A DNA stretch of 64,000 bases, taken from the NCBI GenBank assembly GCA_014549065.1, contig JACDOX010000133.1, positions 1,635,856 to 1,699,855 on the forward strand. The letters are read 5' to 3'. Made by a program: the position numbers and the translations under genes. The notes under the pieces are model-generated. The model saw only the letters and a list, made by a program, of their open reading frames with translations, did no database searches and was not told the origin of the DNA. Shown here piece after piece: positions 13,531 to 24,429 of the stretch (the stretch's first letter is position 1; the number at the start of each line of letters is the position of its first letter). The stretch comes from Cardinalis cardinalis. Its lineage: Eukaryota; Chordata; Aves; Passeriformes; Cardinalidae.

Positions 13531-13811
13531 TTCTACACTCATGGAATNGTCTAAATCCATGGAATCACCAAATGCTTTGGGCTGGAAGGAGATCACCTAG
13601 ATCCAACCTCCTTCCATGGGCAGGGACACCTTCCATGAGAAGGAATNTCATCAGGTTATCCATGACCTCACCCAGCCGAGCTTTGAAAATCTCCAAAAAA
13701 AGGGGATTCCACAGCTTTGTTCCAGCATTTGAGCACAGCTGAGGGGCTCCTCTCTGTGCTGACCCCTGCATGGTCACAGCATCATCATTCCTGCAGGTTC
13801 TTNGACAGCTC
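13531..13811 (-). mobile_element. CR1 LINE 3' fragment
   Basis: Reads, from its plus-strand left edge, GGAATCACCAAATGCTTTGG and GCTGGAAGG, then CACCCAGCCGAGCTTTGAAAAT, an older CR1 subfamily tail. 5'-truncated, no coding capacity. Confidence 0.75.
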
Positions 13812-14922
13812 CATTCCATAGAAACATCAGCAGTGACCGCCATTCCTAGGGGAACAGAATGAACTGAAATTTGAAATGAAGCCTCTGTTGGTGGACTCAG
13901 AATATCCAGAAATCAGGAATATGCTGGTTTTTTCATGGTGACTCTTTTCATGGTGATTCATTCTCCAATATTATTGCAGTGTCAGGGTTGCTGTCATCTC
14001 AAAATAAGGCAGANAAACTGAAAATCACCAGGACTGAAACTGCCTTAGACACAGACCTGGCCACTCAAAATGAAAGGAGCAAACCACAATTCCCCTGGTG
14101 TCCCATTAACCTCAGAAATACAATAAAAAACTGAAGTTACAATTCAGGAAAAAAAAATTATTAAATAAAATCAGCAGCTAAATTGCTCCTGAGGAACCTG
14201 CTCTTGGAAACCCTGCTTTGAGCAGAGATTCCCTCCAGCCTCAAATACCCAGTGTGATTGTCAATAATTTCAATAACTTCAAATAATTTTTCACATTGTT
14301 TTGAATTTAACTGTATTGAAATATGCATTTATGGGCATTCCTGATATGTAGCATTAGTGGGGAACTTGTTGATAAAAATGGAGCAAAACCGAGAAATTTT
14401 TCAATTATATTTGATGCAACTCCAAGCCTGGTGCAGAGATTAATTTATTTTTTTTATGGATTTCTCTGCATGAGCTCCTTAAATCCTCTGTTTACCAGTG
14501 GGGCCGTTATACTCATACTTGTTTTCTCCCTATCAAAACCACACACCTTCTTTATTTAATTTATTGCACCAATTGCTGGAATTGTGCAACTCCTGTGGAT
14601 TCCTTCTAAAGCCTCCAGACAGATGACATCCAAGAGGGAAAAAATAAAAAAGCAAAAGGAAAAACACTCAGAGAGGAAGAACCTGAAGACTTCTACACCT
14701 GGCTTCCAACTTTTGGCAACAGCAAAACCCCAAATTTGCATATTCTAACANCATCATTTTGATAGAAATTTGGAATGAGCATCCTTGGTGTCCTGATACT
14801 GACTTCCAGAGGAAAATATTGCCTGTTAAAGGAAGATGAGATTGATAAAATCTTAAAACTTAGACATGGGGTGCTGGGGAGGGATGGAGGCTGAGGGAAA
14901 GGGAACATGGACCTGGAGAAGG

Positions 14923-15017
14923 ATTGGAAAAGGGAGAGGGAACCAGAGAGACCAGCAGTGAGGGAAAACAGAGAGGGAAGGGGAAGGATTGGAAAAGGGA
15001 GAGGGAACCAGAGAGGG
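14923..15017. repeat. Purine-rich 30-bp repeat, two copies
   Basis: GGATTGGAAAAGGGAGAGGG and AACCAGAGAG occur at 14923 and 14988. Open frames across it (EREPER-like) come from this composition. Confidence 0.85.
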
Positions 15018-16659
15018 AATTGGGGTGGTCTGGGCATGGATGCACACACAGCACTGGTGGAGCTTCTGCACCAAGGGACATCACCTGCCCCACCTTGTCC
15101 TCCATCCATTTCAGTAAATTGAGGCCAAAATGCCAAAAGTCCAGACCACAAACCTTGTGCAGCTCAGCTCGTGGGGAGGACAGTTTGCCTGGAGAGCAGC
15201 CAGGGAGGAGATGACTCACANAGGTCTCCTCACTCTTCTGACAGCTGTAAGAAGGAGCACGAGGCACCAGCCTGCCTCTGAAGATAATCCAGCCCTAGAA
15301 CTGGGACAGACAAGGAACTGGGAATAACACAGACAGGCTCTTCCTGGGGACAAAAGCCAGGATATGCTGATTTATGGCAAGAGGAGGAGGGATTTATTTT
15401 TATTATCCAAGCCAACCTGAATCACTGTAGAGGCAAGAGATCAAAAATAAAGACCAGGTCCACGTCCTTTCTTGGTTTAATTGCAGTCACTCCAAGAGGA
15501 TTTTGTTTGAACAAGGGTTCCTGATGTTATGTCTGCACTGAAAAGAAAAAAAAAAAATTCCATTTCAATTTGGTCAAGCCCCATGAGCTAACCTGGGCTN
15601 AAATAGAGGTGAACAGAGTGCAGGAGCAGGAGAGGGATGGAGTGGGTCAGATCAAAGGTCCCCAAGCAGGAACACCCAAGCACAGGAAGCTGTGAGTAAT
15701 TCCCACACCATTCCCAGCCTCAGGAACCCACAGCTTTAGGGGAGGTTGGAAGCCCCAGGTCCCAAGCTGGAGATGTTTGTGAGCCTCCAACCCTTCATAC
15801 AACAGCAGAGCCCCCTCGATACCCCACAGAAGTGAGAAANGAGCTCCTGGGCTGGAGAATGGGCTGTGGCACAAATCCCTGCCCCTGAGCTGGCTCAGAC
15901 CTGGGTGTGGGCACCCCAGCTCCTGCAGGCCACAGCAACAGCCCAGAGGTGACCTGGGGTCAGCTTGGGGTTCAGTTAAAATTGCTGAATTTAGTCNGAG
16001 CCTGTGTTGGTTTTCCTTCTCTTTATCCTTATTTTCATTAAAGATAATTAATATGAATTGGTTAACTGGCACTAAAAACATATTTTCTTTCTTCTGCCTT
16101 AAATTAGAACAGGATCAGGATGTAGGCATGAACTAAGCCAAGGATCCAAGCACACTCCAGGCTTAAGGAAAGCCCAAGTTCCAACCTAAATTTTGTGCTT
16201 GAATTCAAGGAAAAAAAACATTTCAGTTTGGTGAGAAGAGTTTCATAGTCTACAGAACAGTATTCTATCCCAGTTTTATTTTATCTGAGCATACCTGACT
16301 GCAACAAGGATGAGTGATTNTTTTTCCCAAGGCTCCAATCCCGGTAGTATACATCCCTTCATTTTTCTTTCTTTTTTCCTAAAGATTTTTGGCAAATNAT
16401 TTCCACCTCTGGCTCCTTACAGCCTATTTTGTATAGGAAGGCTCAGGACATGCCTGGCTGCACAAAGGGGTCACCCTCCAGGTTACTGATTAGGAAATAG
16501 TAGGGTTTGTCAACATCTGGCCCTGACAAACTTTTAAAATATAAATACAGATGGTTTTATTTAAAAGGTAGAAGGTCCAAATTCAACTCAAGGATGAAGC
16601 CTGTTTTCTTTCCAATCTCATTTTTTCCCCTGGATGTTTGGTACGCTGTGTTCCGTTGC

Positions 16660-16827
16660 TGTGAAGTGTAATCACATTTATATAATAAAACATAATTAAG
16701 AGAGGGGAGCATAAATTGGGAGTTCTTTCATTTTGTGACCTATTCAAGAAATTTCTAGCCCAAANTGAGTAGAATTTGTATATGTNAAATATTTCTGAGA
16801 GCTTAGTCCCATGGTAAGAGGGAACAC
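16660..16827. repeat. Direct repeat pair, copy 1
   Basis: Aligns along its length with 17463-17629, for example GGGAGTTCTTTCATTTTGTG and CAAGAAATTTCTAGCCCAAA, at roughly 85% by eye. Spacing between copies is 0.8 kb. Family not recognised. Confidence 0.85.
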
Positions 16828-17462
16828 AAGCCTCAGTGAAGTAGAATAAAGAGAATAACTTCTCTAACTGCTACTTCTGTGGGCTAGAAAATTAATTCCC
16901 TTCATCCAGTTTGACTCTGAAATCTGCAGCTGAAGCTCTCTTTGCATGAGCTCTGATCCTGTTCAATTGTGCAGCACCTCGAGTGCAGATCCCATTGCAG
17001 CAATTCCTGCCCAGGCAGAGATTTCTACCCCAGAAAATACAAGTCAAAAACCTCTACAATCCATGCCCATAACTTTTCTCTGCATAAAAGCTCCCAGACC
17101 AGCAGCAGGGTNCTGAGTCACCAAAGAAAATGGCACAATAAATTCAGCATAACAAGAACAAACTCTCCCCCAAACCCCTCCATAATCCACGAGGAGAACC
17201 CAACATTTGGCACTCAATAAACCCTCTGATCAGGCACCTGAATTCAAGAAATCACCAACCTGAAATCACTCTCAGTGACCTTTGGATGCTCCTTAAAAAA
17301 TACCATCTCATGCACTCTTCGTGCCCCAGGGCTGATAACCCAATGAACCCATGGATGGGTTTATTTATCTTGTCATTTATTTATTTATCTTGTCATTTCT
17401 TCCTGTTTTGCTGAGGTTTCTCATCTCCCTGTCCCTGACAAAAGCAAAGGGATTCACTCGCT

Positions 17463-17629
17463 CTGTGGAGCGTAATCACACTTGTGTAATAAAATATCAT
17501 TAAGAAAGGGAAGCATAAATTGAGAGTTCTTTCGTTTTGTGACTTATTCAAGAAATTTCTAGCCCAAACTGAGTAGAATTGATATTTGTCAAGTATTTCT
17601 GAGAGCTGATTCCCATGATAAAGGAACAC
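17463..17629. repeat. Direct repeat pair, copy 2
   Basis: Partner of 16660-16827, same orientation. Confidence 0.85.
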
Positions 17630-17888
17630 TGTGTTGAGCACAGCAAAGACAGGATTTTTTGGGAAAAGGGACGTGGGGAGAAGCACAGATTCAGCATTGT
17701 GAGGGCAAAAGGGCTGGACTGAGAACATTGTTTTTATCAAGAGGAGTGAAAAAATCTGGCATCTGGATAATGCTCCTAGCAGGGCACCAGCAAGCCTGGG
17801 ACAAAGCTTTGGAGATTTAAATCCTGGGAATGTGGCTGTGGCTGTGCTTGGTGCTCAGGGCAGTGACTGGTGGGTGTGGTGGGGACAA

Positions 17889-18005
17889 AACCCCTTTAGT
17901 GTGAACCTGAACTCATTAAAACATCCTGCTCTGCTTCATCAGAGTCGAGGAGAGAACTTGCAAAAAGCTGAGCTGGTGTTGCATTAGGAAGGGCTTTACA
18001 GGACA
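17889..18005. repeat. Dispersed direct repeat, copy B
   Basis: Partner of 12280-12470 in the same orientation, 5.6 kb away, about 85% alike over the aligned parts. Confidence 0.8.
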
Positions 18006-18497
18006 GGATTAAATTCCAAATATTCCTGGAAAATTGCTGAAATGAAAATCATCAAATTGCACAAAGAAGAGCAGAGAATTGTATGTAGAAAGGGGAAATC
18101 AGTTGTGAGTGAGGGGCTGGGAACAGGGGCTGGAGGGGATGTGAAAATGAGAAAGGTGATGGGAATAAACTCAAAGGGAGGCAAAGGGAACAGCTGGGGA
18201 AAAAACCAAACCAATGTTGGAAAACACAGTGCATGAACAAGAATTTTTTGTGTAACCTAGAAAAGCAGCAACAGGAGATGAGAAATTGTGTTCACAGCTA
18301 AACACATAAAGATCATTATCAAGGCAAAGGCAGCCAGCAGCTCTCCAGGAATGCTCCAAGGAGCACATGAGGCCTTTGGCTTTATTTGCAACAAATACCT
18401 TGAACATATCCTCAGATTTGAGCACTCTATGAACTTGCTATTTGTTAGGATTTCTTTTTCCCTCCTTGGCATGAAAACATCCTGAAGGTAGAAGGAA

Positions 18498-18552
18498 AAA
18501 AAAAAAATATATATATAAAATAAATTAAACACACAGAGCATATATATATATT
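18498..18552. repeat. A-run and TA microsatellite
   Basis: Poly-A followed by TATATATATA, and a second TATATATATA at 18541-18551. Confidence 0.85.
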
Positions 18553-19895
18553 AACAACACATCTTAGTCATAGAAACCCTGGGAAAACTTCAATTTGGCA
18601 CACAGATGTGGTTGATTCTGCCAGGGGACTCTGTTTTCAGTGCAGTTTTTTGCACTAAGCCTATAAAAGTGACACCTGAACCCCTGGGAGCAGCAGGAGC
18701 AGGGAGCCACACCTTGGGTTTTTCTGCCATCCGCATGCAAGGCTGCTGCTATGCAGANCATGAGGTCCAAATGCACCAAGCAGCACCAAACTGTACTTCA
18801 AAATCAGATTTATTTGTTCAAATATGGGTTTAATCTACTTTAAGACAATTAAAAGAAAAGGGGGAGGACCCAGCACCGTTGACTTCAACAGGTGCCCACT
18901 TTTCCTTCTTTTCACTTTTCCATCTCCTGCTGCCCTGCAGCACATCCTGCTACTCCCCCTGAGCAGCACGGTGGCATTAAGGTGACATTTTCACCCTCAG
19001 TAACTGAATGGCAGCAAAATAAATCACGGAGGCACGAGCTGAAATCCCCCCAAAGCCCCACCAGCGACCTCAACAGCCTCCAATGGATCCTTTGTGCAAA
19101 AAGGCACAAATCTCACCCAAACCACTCTTTGTTTTTTGTCTCATGCTCTGCTTGAGCTTTGTGTGAGCAAAATTCCTGCAGCACCTGCACTCCTGCAGTG
19201 CCAGGCAAACCTGGCGGGGCATTCCAAGCTCTGCTGTCCTGAATAGGATGCAAATAATGAAGTTTTTACTCTGTGAGGTGGAACCATGCAGTGTTTAATC
19301 CATCCCACCGCCCAGCTGAGAGGCGCTGGAACAGCTGACAGGGGCTGCAGCTAGAAAACGACACTGGAGATTCAGGAGATTGTAGGAAATATTCCCCAAG
19401 TTTTAAACTCCATGTGCAGCTGCTGCACGGAAGGCAAAACAGGATGTCAGCTGCACTGGTAGGGGAATGTCCTCTAATTGAAAAGATTTGGTTTTTATTG
19501 TGTGAGGAAATGATAAAATCTGGAGCAGAGCATGGTTTGGTCAAGCAGTGATATGGGAAATAAATGATATCAGTTCTCCAGGCTTAAGACAGAGAAACAT
19601 TCAAGACAATGGGTTTATTCTCATTTCTCACGGCCTATGGTGGATGGATCAGCTCTCACCTTCAGGAGAATGATGGTTTGTGTCTGTTCAGCTGGCAAAA
19701 AGACTTTCAAGCAAGTTCCTCAGTCAGCAGAGCTCTGCAGCCCCACCAGAGCCAGCTCTGACCCAGCCCCCTGCTCTCAGCACTGCCAGAAACAGCCCAG
19801 GGACACCCAAAAAAACCTAAAACAAAAGCAAGAAGCTGCCTCAGCGTAAGATAACCCTCAGGGTCACCTCTGGTGATGTGACCTCAGACAACTCT

Positions 19896-20278
19896 TGTGA
19901 CCGTGCTCGCAGGGGCCTGAGGATGAGGGAAGAGATGAGGATCTGACTCCATGTTTCAGAAGGCTGATTTATTATTTTATGCTATATATTACATTAAAAC
20001 TATACTAAAGGAATAGAAGAAAGGATTTCCTCAGAAGGCTAGTTAAGAATAGAAAAAGAAGGAATGATAACAAAGGTTTGTGATTCTCAGAGAGTCCGAG
20101 CCAGCTGGGCTGTGATTGGCCATTAATTAGAAACAACCCCATGAGACCAATCCCAGATGCACCTGTTGCATTCCACAGCAGCAGATAACCATTGTTTGCA
20201 TTTTGTTCCTGAGGCCTCTCAGCTTCTCAGGAGGAAAAATCCTAAGGAAAGGCTTTTTCAGAAAATATCATGGCTGTA
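19896..20278 (-). mobile_element. Solo LTR, family A copy 3 (endogenous retrovirus)
   Basis: 383 bp, flanked by a perfect 6-bp target-site duplication AACTCT (19890-19895 and 20279-20284). Six-base duplications are typical of class II (ERVK-like) elements. Same orientation as copy 1. The terminal CA is mutated to TA. Confidence 0.92.
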
Positions 20279-20756
20279 AACTCTGGTTTTTACACAAGGA
20301 ACTGCATTCCAAAGAGCTCTGGAGCAGCAGAGCCCTGCCAGCTCAGGCTCCAAACTGAGGGACATTTCACACTTTGCCACCCAAATATTTTGCAGACAGG
20401 TAACCGAAATATTTTGAAAATGAAAGAGAGAAAAGGGACAAAGCTGCCACTCAATGGAGCTAATGATGCAAGGTTGATTAATGGGAGAGGTGAGTGCTGC
20501 AGTGCTGGCCTGCTGGGAGGGCAGAGCCAGAGGGAGTTTGTTGATATACCTTCAGAAATAGGTGGAGAAGCCAGAACAGATGTGCTCCCATGGAAAACAC
20601 AGCTCTGGGGAGAGGTGGAGCTCAGCTGGGTCAGCCACACACGATGATTTGTCCACCAGGGCCTGAAAAATGGGCATAAAGACACGTAATTAAACCACAC
20701 ATCCCTTATAAGGGCAGGACAGCCATTGGGTTTGGTGAGTGAGAAAGAGCAGCAGT

Positions 20757-20896
20757 GTTTGTGGAAGTTTGATGCTGTTTTGCAAAGTTTACTTTCTCAA
20801 ATGAGAAAGAAACAGTCAAAAATATTCTGATTTCTACNAAAAAAAACCAAGTTGGAATAGGCCAGGTAAAATGACAATCCCCACTTGGCTGGGAGC
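20757..20896. repeat. Long inverted repeat, left arm
   Basis: About 140 bp whose reverse complement matches 21848-21987 at roughly 90% by eye, for example TTTCTCAAATGAGAAAGAAA, itself near-palindromic. See the separate observation. Confidence 0.9.
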
Positions 20897-21847
20897 TTAT
20901 CACTTACCTGGAGATATCAAACCCCACTTTTCAGCGGGGATGAGAGGACCTGGAGGGATCTGTGGGATCCCTCCAAACCCTCTGTGTNCCCTGGTGCTCC
21001 TCACACAGCCAAGGCCAGCTCCATGACCTCAGGGGTGGCTGCCCTCAGCACCACTTTAAACTGGGNTGGCCTCCTTGTCCCTCCCATAACACAGAATTTC
21101 CTTACCCCAATTAAGGGCTGAGCTCCTTCTCTGGTCTCTCAGCCACCAACAGAAGATCTGTGGGGTCCCCAGGGATGTTTGTTGTTCTCCAGGGATGCAG
21201 AGGCAGCCCAGCTGCTCAGCAAAGACCTCTTGCTTCTCCTAAGGTTCCTATGAACCTCATGGATCCCCATGGGGAAAATGAAAACAAACCCCAAAACCCA
21301 AATCCAGAGGTTTACATAGAGGCACAGGGTTTTCTCACAGCATCAGCAGATTGTATTTTCTTAAATTTTCACTCATTCTGAATTTTGTATGTCAGCTCCT
21401 GGAGAGCACCATGGTTCTTCCCACATGGTCACAGTAGCAGAGGTCTCACAAAAGCAGTTTGTGTTTTTTAACACCAGCAAGAGAGCAGCAGAGAGAAAAT
21501 GATCTGTCTGGGATATTTGAAAGCATTCCTTTTGCTCTGGTTTGCAAAGGAGCAGGCCAGATTTCTGCCACAGAAAAATTCAGCAAAGGGGAGAGATTTG
21601 AAGGAAACTTGAAACCGGCAGAAATGAAAAGGAAAATAAATTAGGGACATTTATTTTAGCCTATGATTTCATTTCTGAAGTCTTATATTTGAGCATTNTC
21701 TGTCTATAGACACAGGTTGTTTTTGCTAAAGCATGTAGCTGTTTATCTTTTCTGCTCCCCATGCCATGATGTTTCTGGCCAGAAATGGGTTATGTATCAA
21801 ATTCACACCTTTCTGCTAATAAAAATCAGCTAATTGCATCACCCCTG

Positions 21848-21987
21848 CTCCCAGCCAAGTGGAGATTGTCATTTTACTTGGCCTATTCCAACTCGGGTTT
21901 TTTTGTAGAAATCATAATATTTTTGGCTGTTTCTTTCTCATTTGAGAAAGTAAACTTTGCAAAACAGCATCAAACTTCCACAAACAA
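21848..21987. repeat. Long inverted repeat, right arm
   Basis: Partner of 20757-20896; the arms are separated by 951 bp. Confidence 0.9.
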
Positions 21988-23015
21988 TTTTGAACTGATT
22001 TGGAGCTGGCAGGTGCTGCCTTCANACCAGGGCATTTTCTCTGAGCCAGTGCAATCATTGCTCAGTGTTTGCCCAAGAAAAAGCACAAGTCTGAATTTTG
22101 TCTAAGTCTCTTCAGCTTGTGTTACCTCCAGTGTAGGTCTTCAATGCTTGGTTGAAGGAGTTGAGTGAAGGAAATGGAAATATTTGCTGGCTCAGGGGGT
22201 CTCACCTGCAGCTCCACCACGTGAATTGGGATAATTTCACTCATCCTGTAGGGCAGAACATCCAAACTTGGGTGAAGGCTACCAGGATGCTGATTCATCC
22301 TCCCGGTGTCCATCCCTTTCTGTCCCAGCCCTCTTGGCTCTGCAGCAACCCAGAGGCCATCCCATGCTCACCTCAGCAGCAGCATCCAAGCGTCCAGGCC
22401 CTGCTCCTGGCCAGGATTCCTCCTGCAGGAAGATAAAGAGGAATAGGAGGAATGCAAACACCACTCGGCATCTCCAGCGGTACAGGAAATATCCACTTTT
22501 GGGACAAAGCCTTTTCTTTCTAGCTCAGACAGAGAGCTTGAAAATGATCTGCTGNGGGGAGCTCAGCCTGGTTTTCTAAGGAAAGCACAAATCAAACACT
22601 GCAAAAGNAATGAAGGCTGGCACTGGGGTCGTGTGGGTGTTTGGCTGCTCCTGTGCTCCACCCTCCTCCTCCCTGCTATTCCAGCTTGAGCTGCCTCCAA
22701 CAATGTGACCCAGACTCTCTGCCCTGGTTGCTCTTCCAGATTCCATCCTGCCTGCAGATATCCTTCCATTCAGCTGCTTGGTGGTGTCCAGAAGCTGAGT
22801 GTGGATTGAGGAGCCCAAGGTCCCTGAGCTCAGCATGGCCAGTGCAGCTCCAGAGGGTCCCAGCCCAGCTCCCACCTTGCAGTGCTGTGCAAACCCAGGG
22901 CACTGAGAATATTTCTCTGTCTGTTCTGGGGTACCCTGACCCCCAGAGGAACACTGACTTTGACCCTCATTCATGGAGAAAGTTTCCTAGAAGTATAGAC
23001 TAGAATCCACAAAAG

Positions 23016-23452
23016 TGTGAAAGAGATTATAGAGAGCAGTGCAGGTGTAGTGAGAAATTGAGGTTTGGGGATTTTTAGTGTGTTGTGGATGGAAGCAAGA
23101 TGGAGGGCACAGGGTGTCATCCTGGGTTTCTTCTTCATGCTTCTTCTTCCTCCTTCTCCATGGGTTTGGGTGGCATTTTGTAATCGGGCAGAAAAGTCCC
23201 CATTGCAGCTCTGTGGGATCAGTTATTGGGTTAAAAGGGAAAATAATCCAGGTGTCAGTCCTTAACTGGATAGTTTAGCCTTAAAAGACCTTGTAACAAG
23301 AGATAGTTGGCCATTTTGTGCCTTGCTAATGAAAGGCTGCAGAACTCATGGTTATGAGACTGTTTTACTGATAAGAAATAATAAATACCTGAGTCTGAAC
23401 ATGAACTACCATCTCAAGTGCCTTCAATCCAGACCCAGAGAAACCCACACAG
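23016..23452 (+). mobile_element. LTR-like element, family B related copy
   Basis: Layout shared with the two copies below: GGGGATTTTT-AGTGTG, then AAGATGGAGG, a CTTCTTCTTC pyrimidine stretch, a middle region, and AATAAA at 23380-23385. It is more diverged than the other two are from each other. Boundaries are approximate and no target-site duplication was identified. Confidence 0.65.
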
Positions 23453-24305
23453 TGCTAGGAAGCAGATTTGGCCCAGNATTTTAAAGCAAAGCAAAGCAAA
23501 ACCCTGTGCAGATGCCCAGAGTCAGGAAAAGCACGAATGGTTTGAGTTGGCCTGCTGAAATGTTGGCCATGTTGTTTAATTGTACCTTTGTACACCAGAT
23601 TCCAAGAAGGAGGAATAAAAGCAACTCTGTGCATTTTATTGCTGAGGTCAGGTTCCTGTCTCCCCAGNCCTGTTTCTCATCCTCTAATCAAATCATTCCA
23701 CTTGATACAAACAGTTCCTAAAAGTCTGCTTGCCATAAAGTGCTTTAACCTTAGAATCTTATTTACTATGACCTTAATTGAAGGGTTTATTCAGGCTTCA
23801 TCTATAAAATGTTTTGTGCAATCAAGCAAAAGGTCGAGATCAGCAGCAAGGCCTGAGCCCAGAATCAGCTCTGCCAAGCCCAGCCACTCTCAAGGGCTTA
23901 AGCTGGGTTGCAAAAATACTCTGGAAATCCAGAACAATACAGAACATTTAGAGAAAACCTCAGCAAGGCCAAAAATCCTTTGTGAGGACATAAGGCCAAC
24001 CTAGCATAGGCTGGGTCTGGCCTATCTCACTTTGGGACCTCATTTTTCAAGCTCCCTCATGGTGAAGTCAAGGAGAATCTCAAGTCTGGGAATTGGGAAA
24101 AGGGACCAAGTATCTGGCACACNCTCAGGAATTCTCCAGGGAAAAAGCACAGCCTGGGAAAAAAAGAGATTTTTGTGATCATTCCACAGTGTTGGGAGCA
24201 GCAAAGCAGGAGAACTGAAATGCCACGGCCTGGTCACTTGTTTCCAAGGAATAATCCAGTGATTCTGACTTGTGTCTGAAGTACAGCCCTTCCCCACGCA
24301 GCTCC

Positions 24306-24429
24306 AGCTATTGGTTTGNTACACAAGGCACTTCCTTGTGTAACAAACCAATAGCTTATTGGTTTGTTACACAATAGCTTATTAATTTCTTATTAATTCT
24401 GCCTACACAAGGCAGAATTAATAAGAAAT
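24306..24429. repeat. Cluster of three interlocking hairpin palindromes
   Basis: Arms 24306-24328 and 24334-24356 (23 bp, loop CACTT, one N). An overlapping second hairpin pairs 24337-24353 sequence with the TATTGGTTTGTTACACAA beginning near 24357 (18 bp, loop GCT). A third has arms 24385-24404 and 24410-24429 (20 bp, perfect, loop ACACA). Confidence 0.93.
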
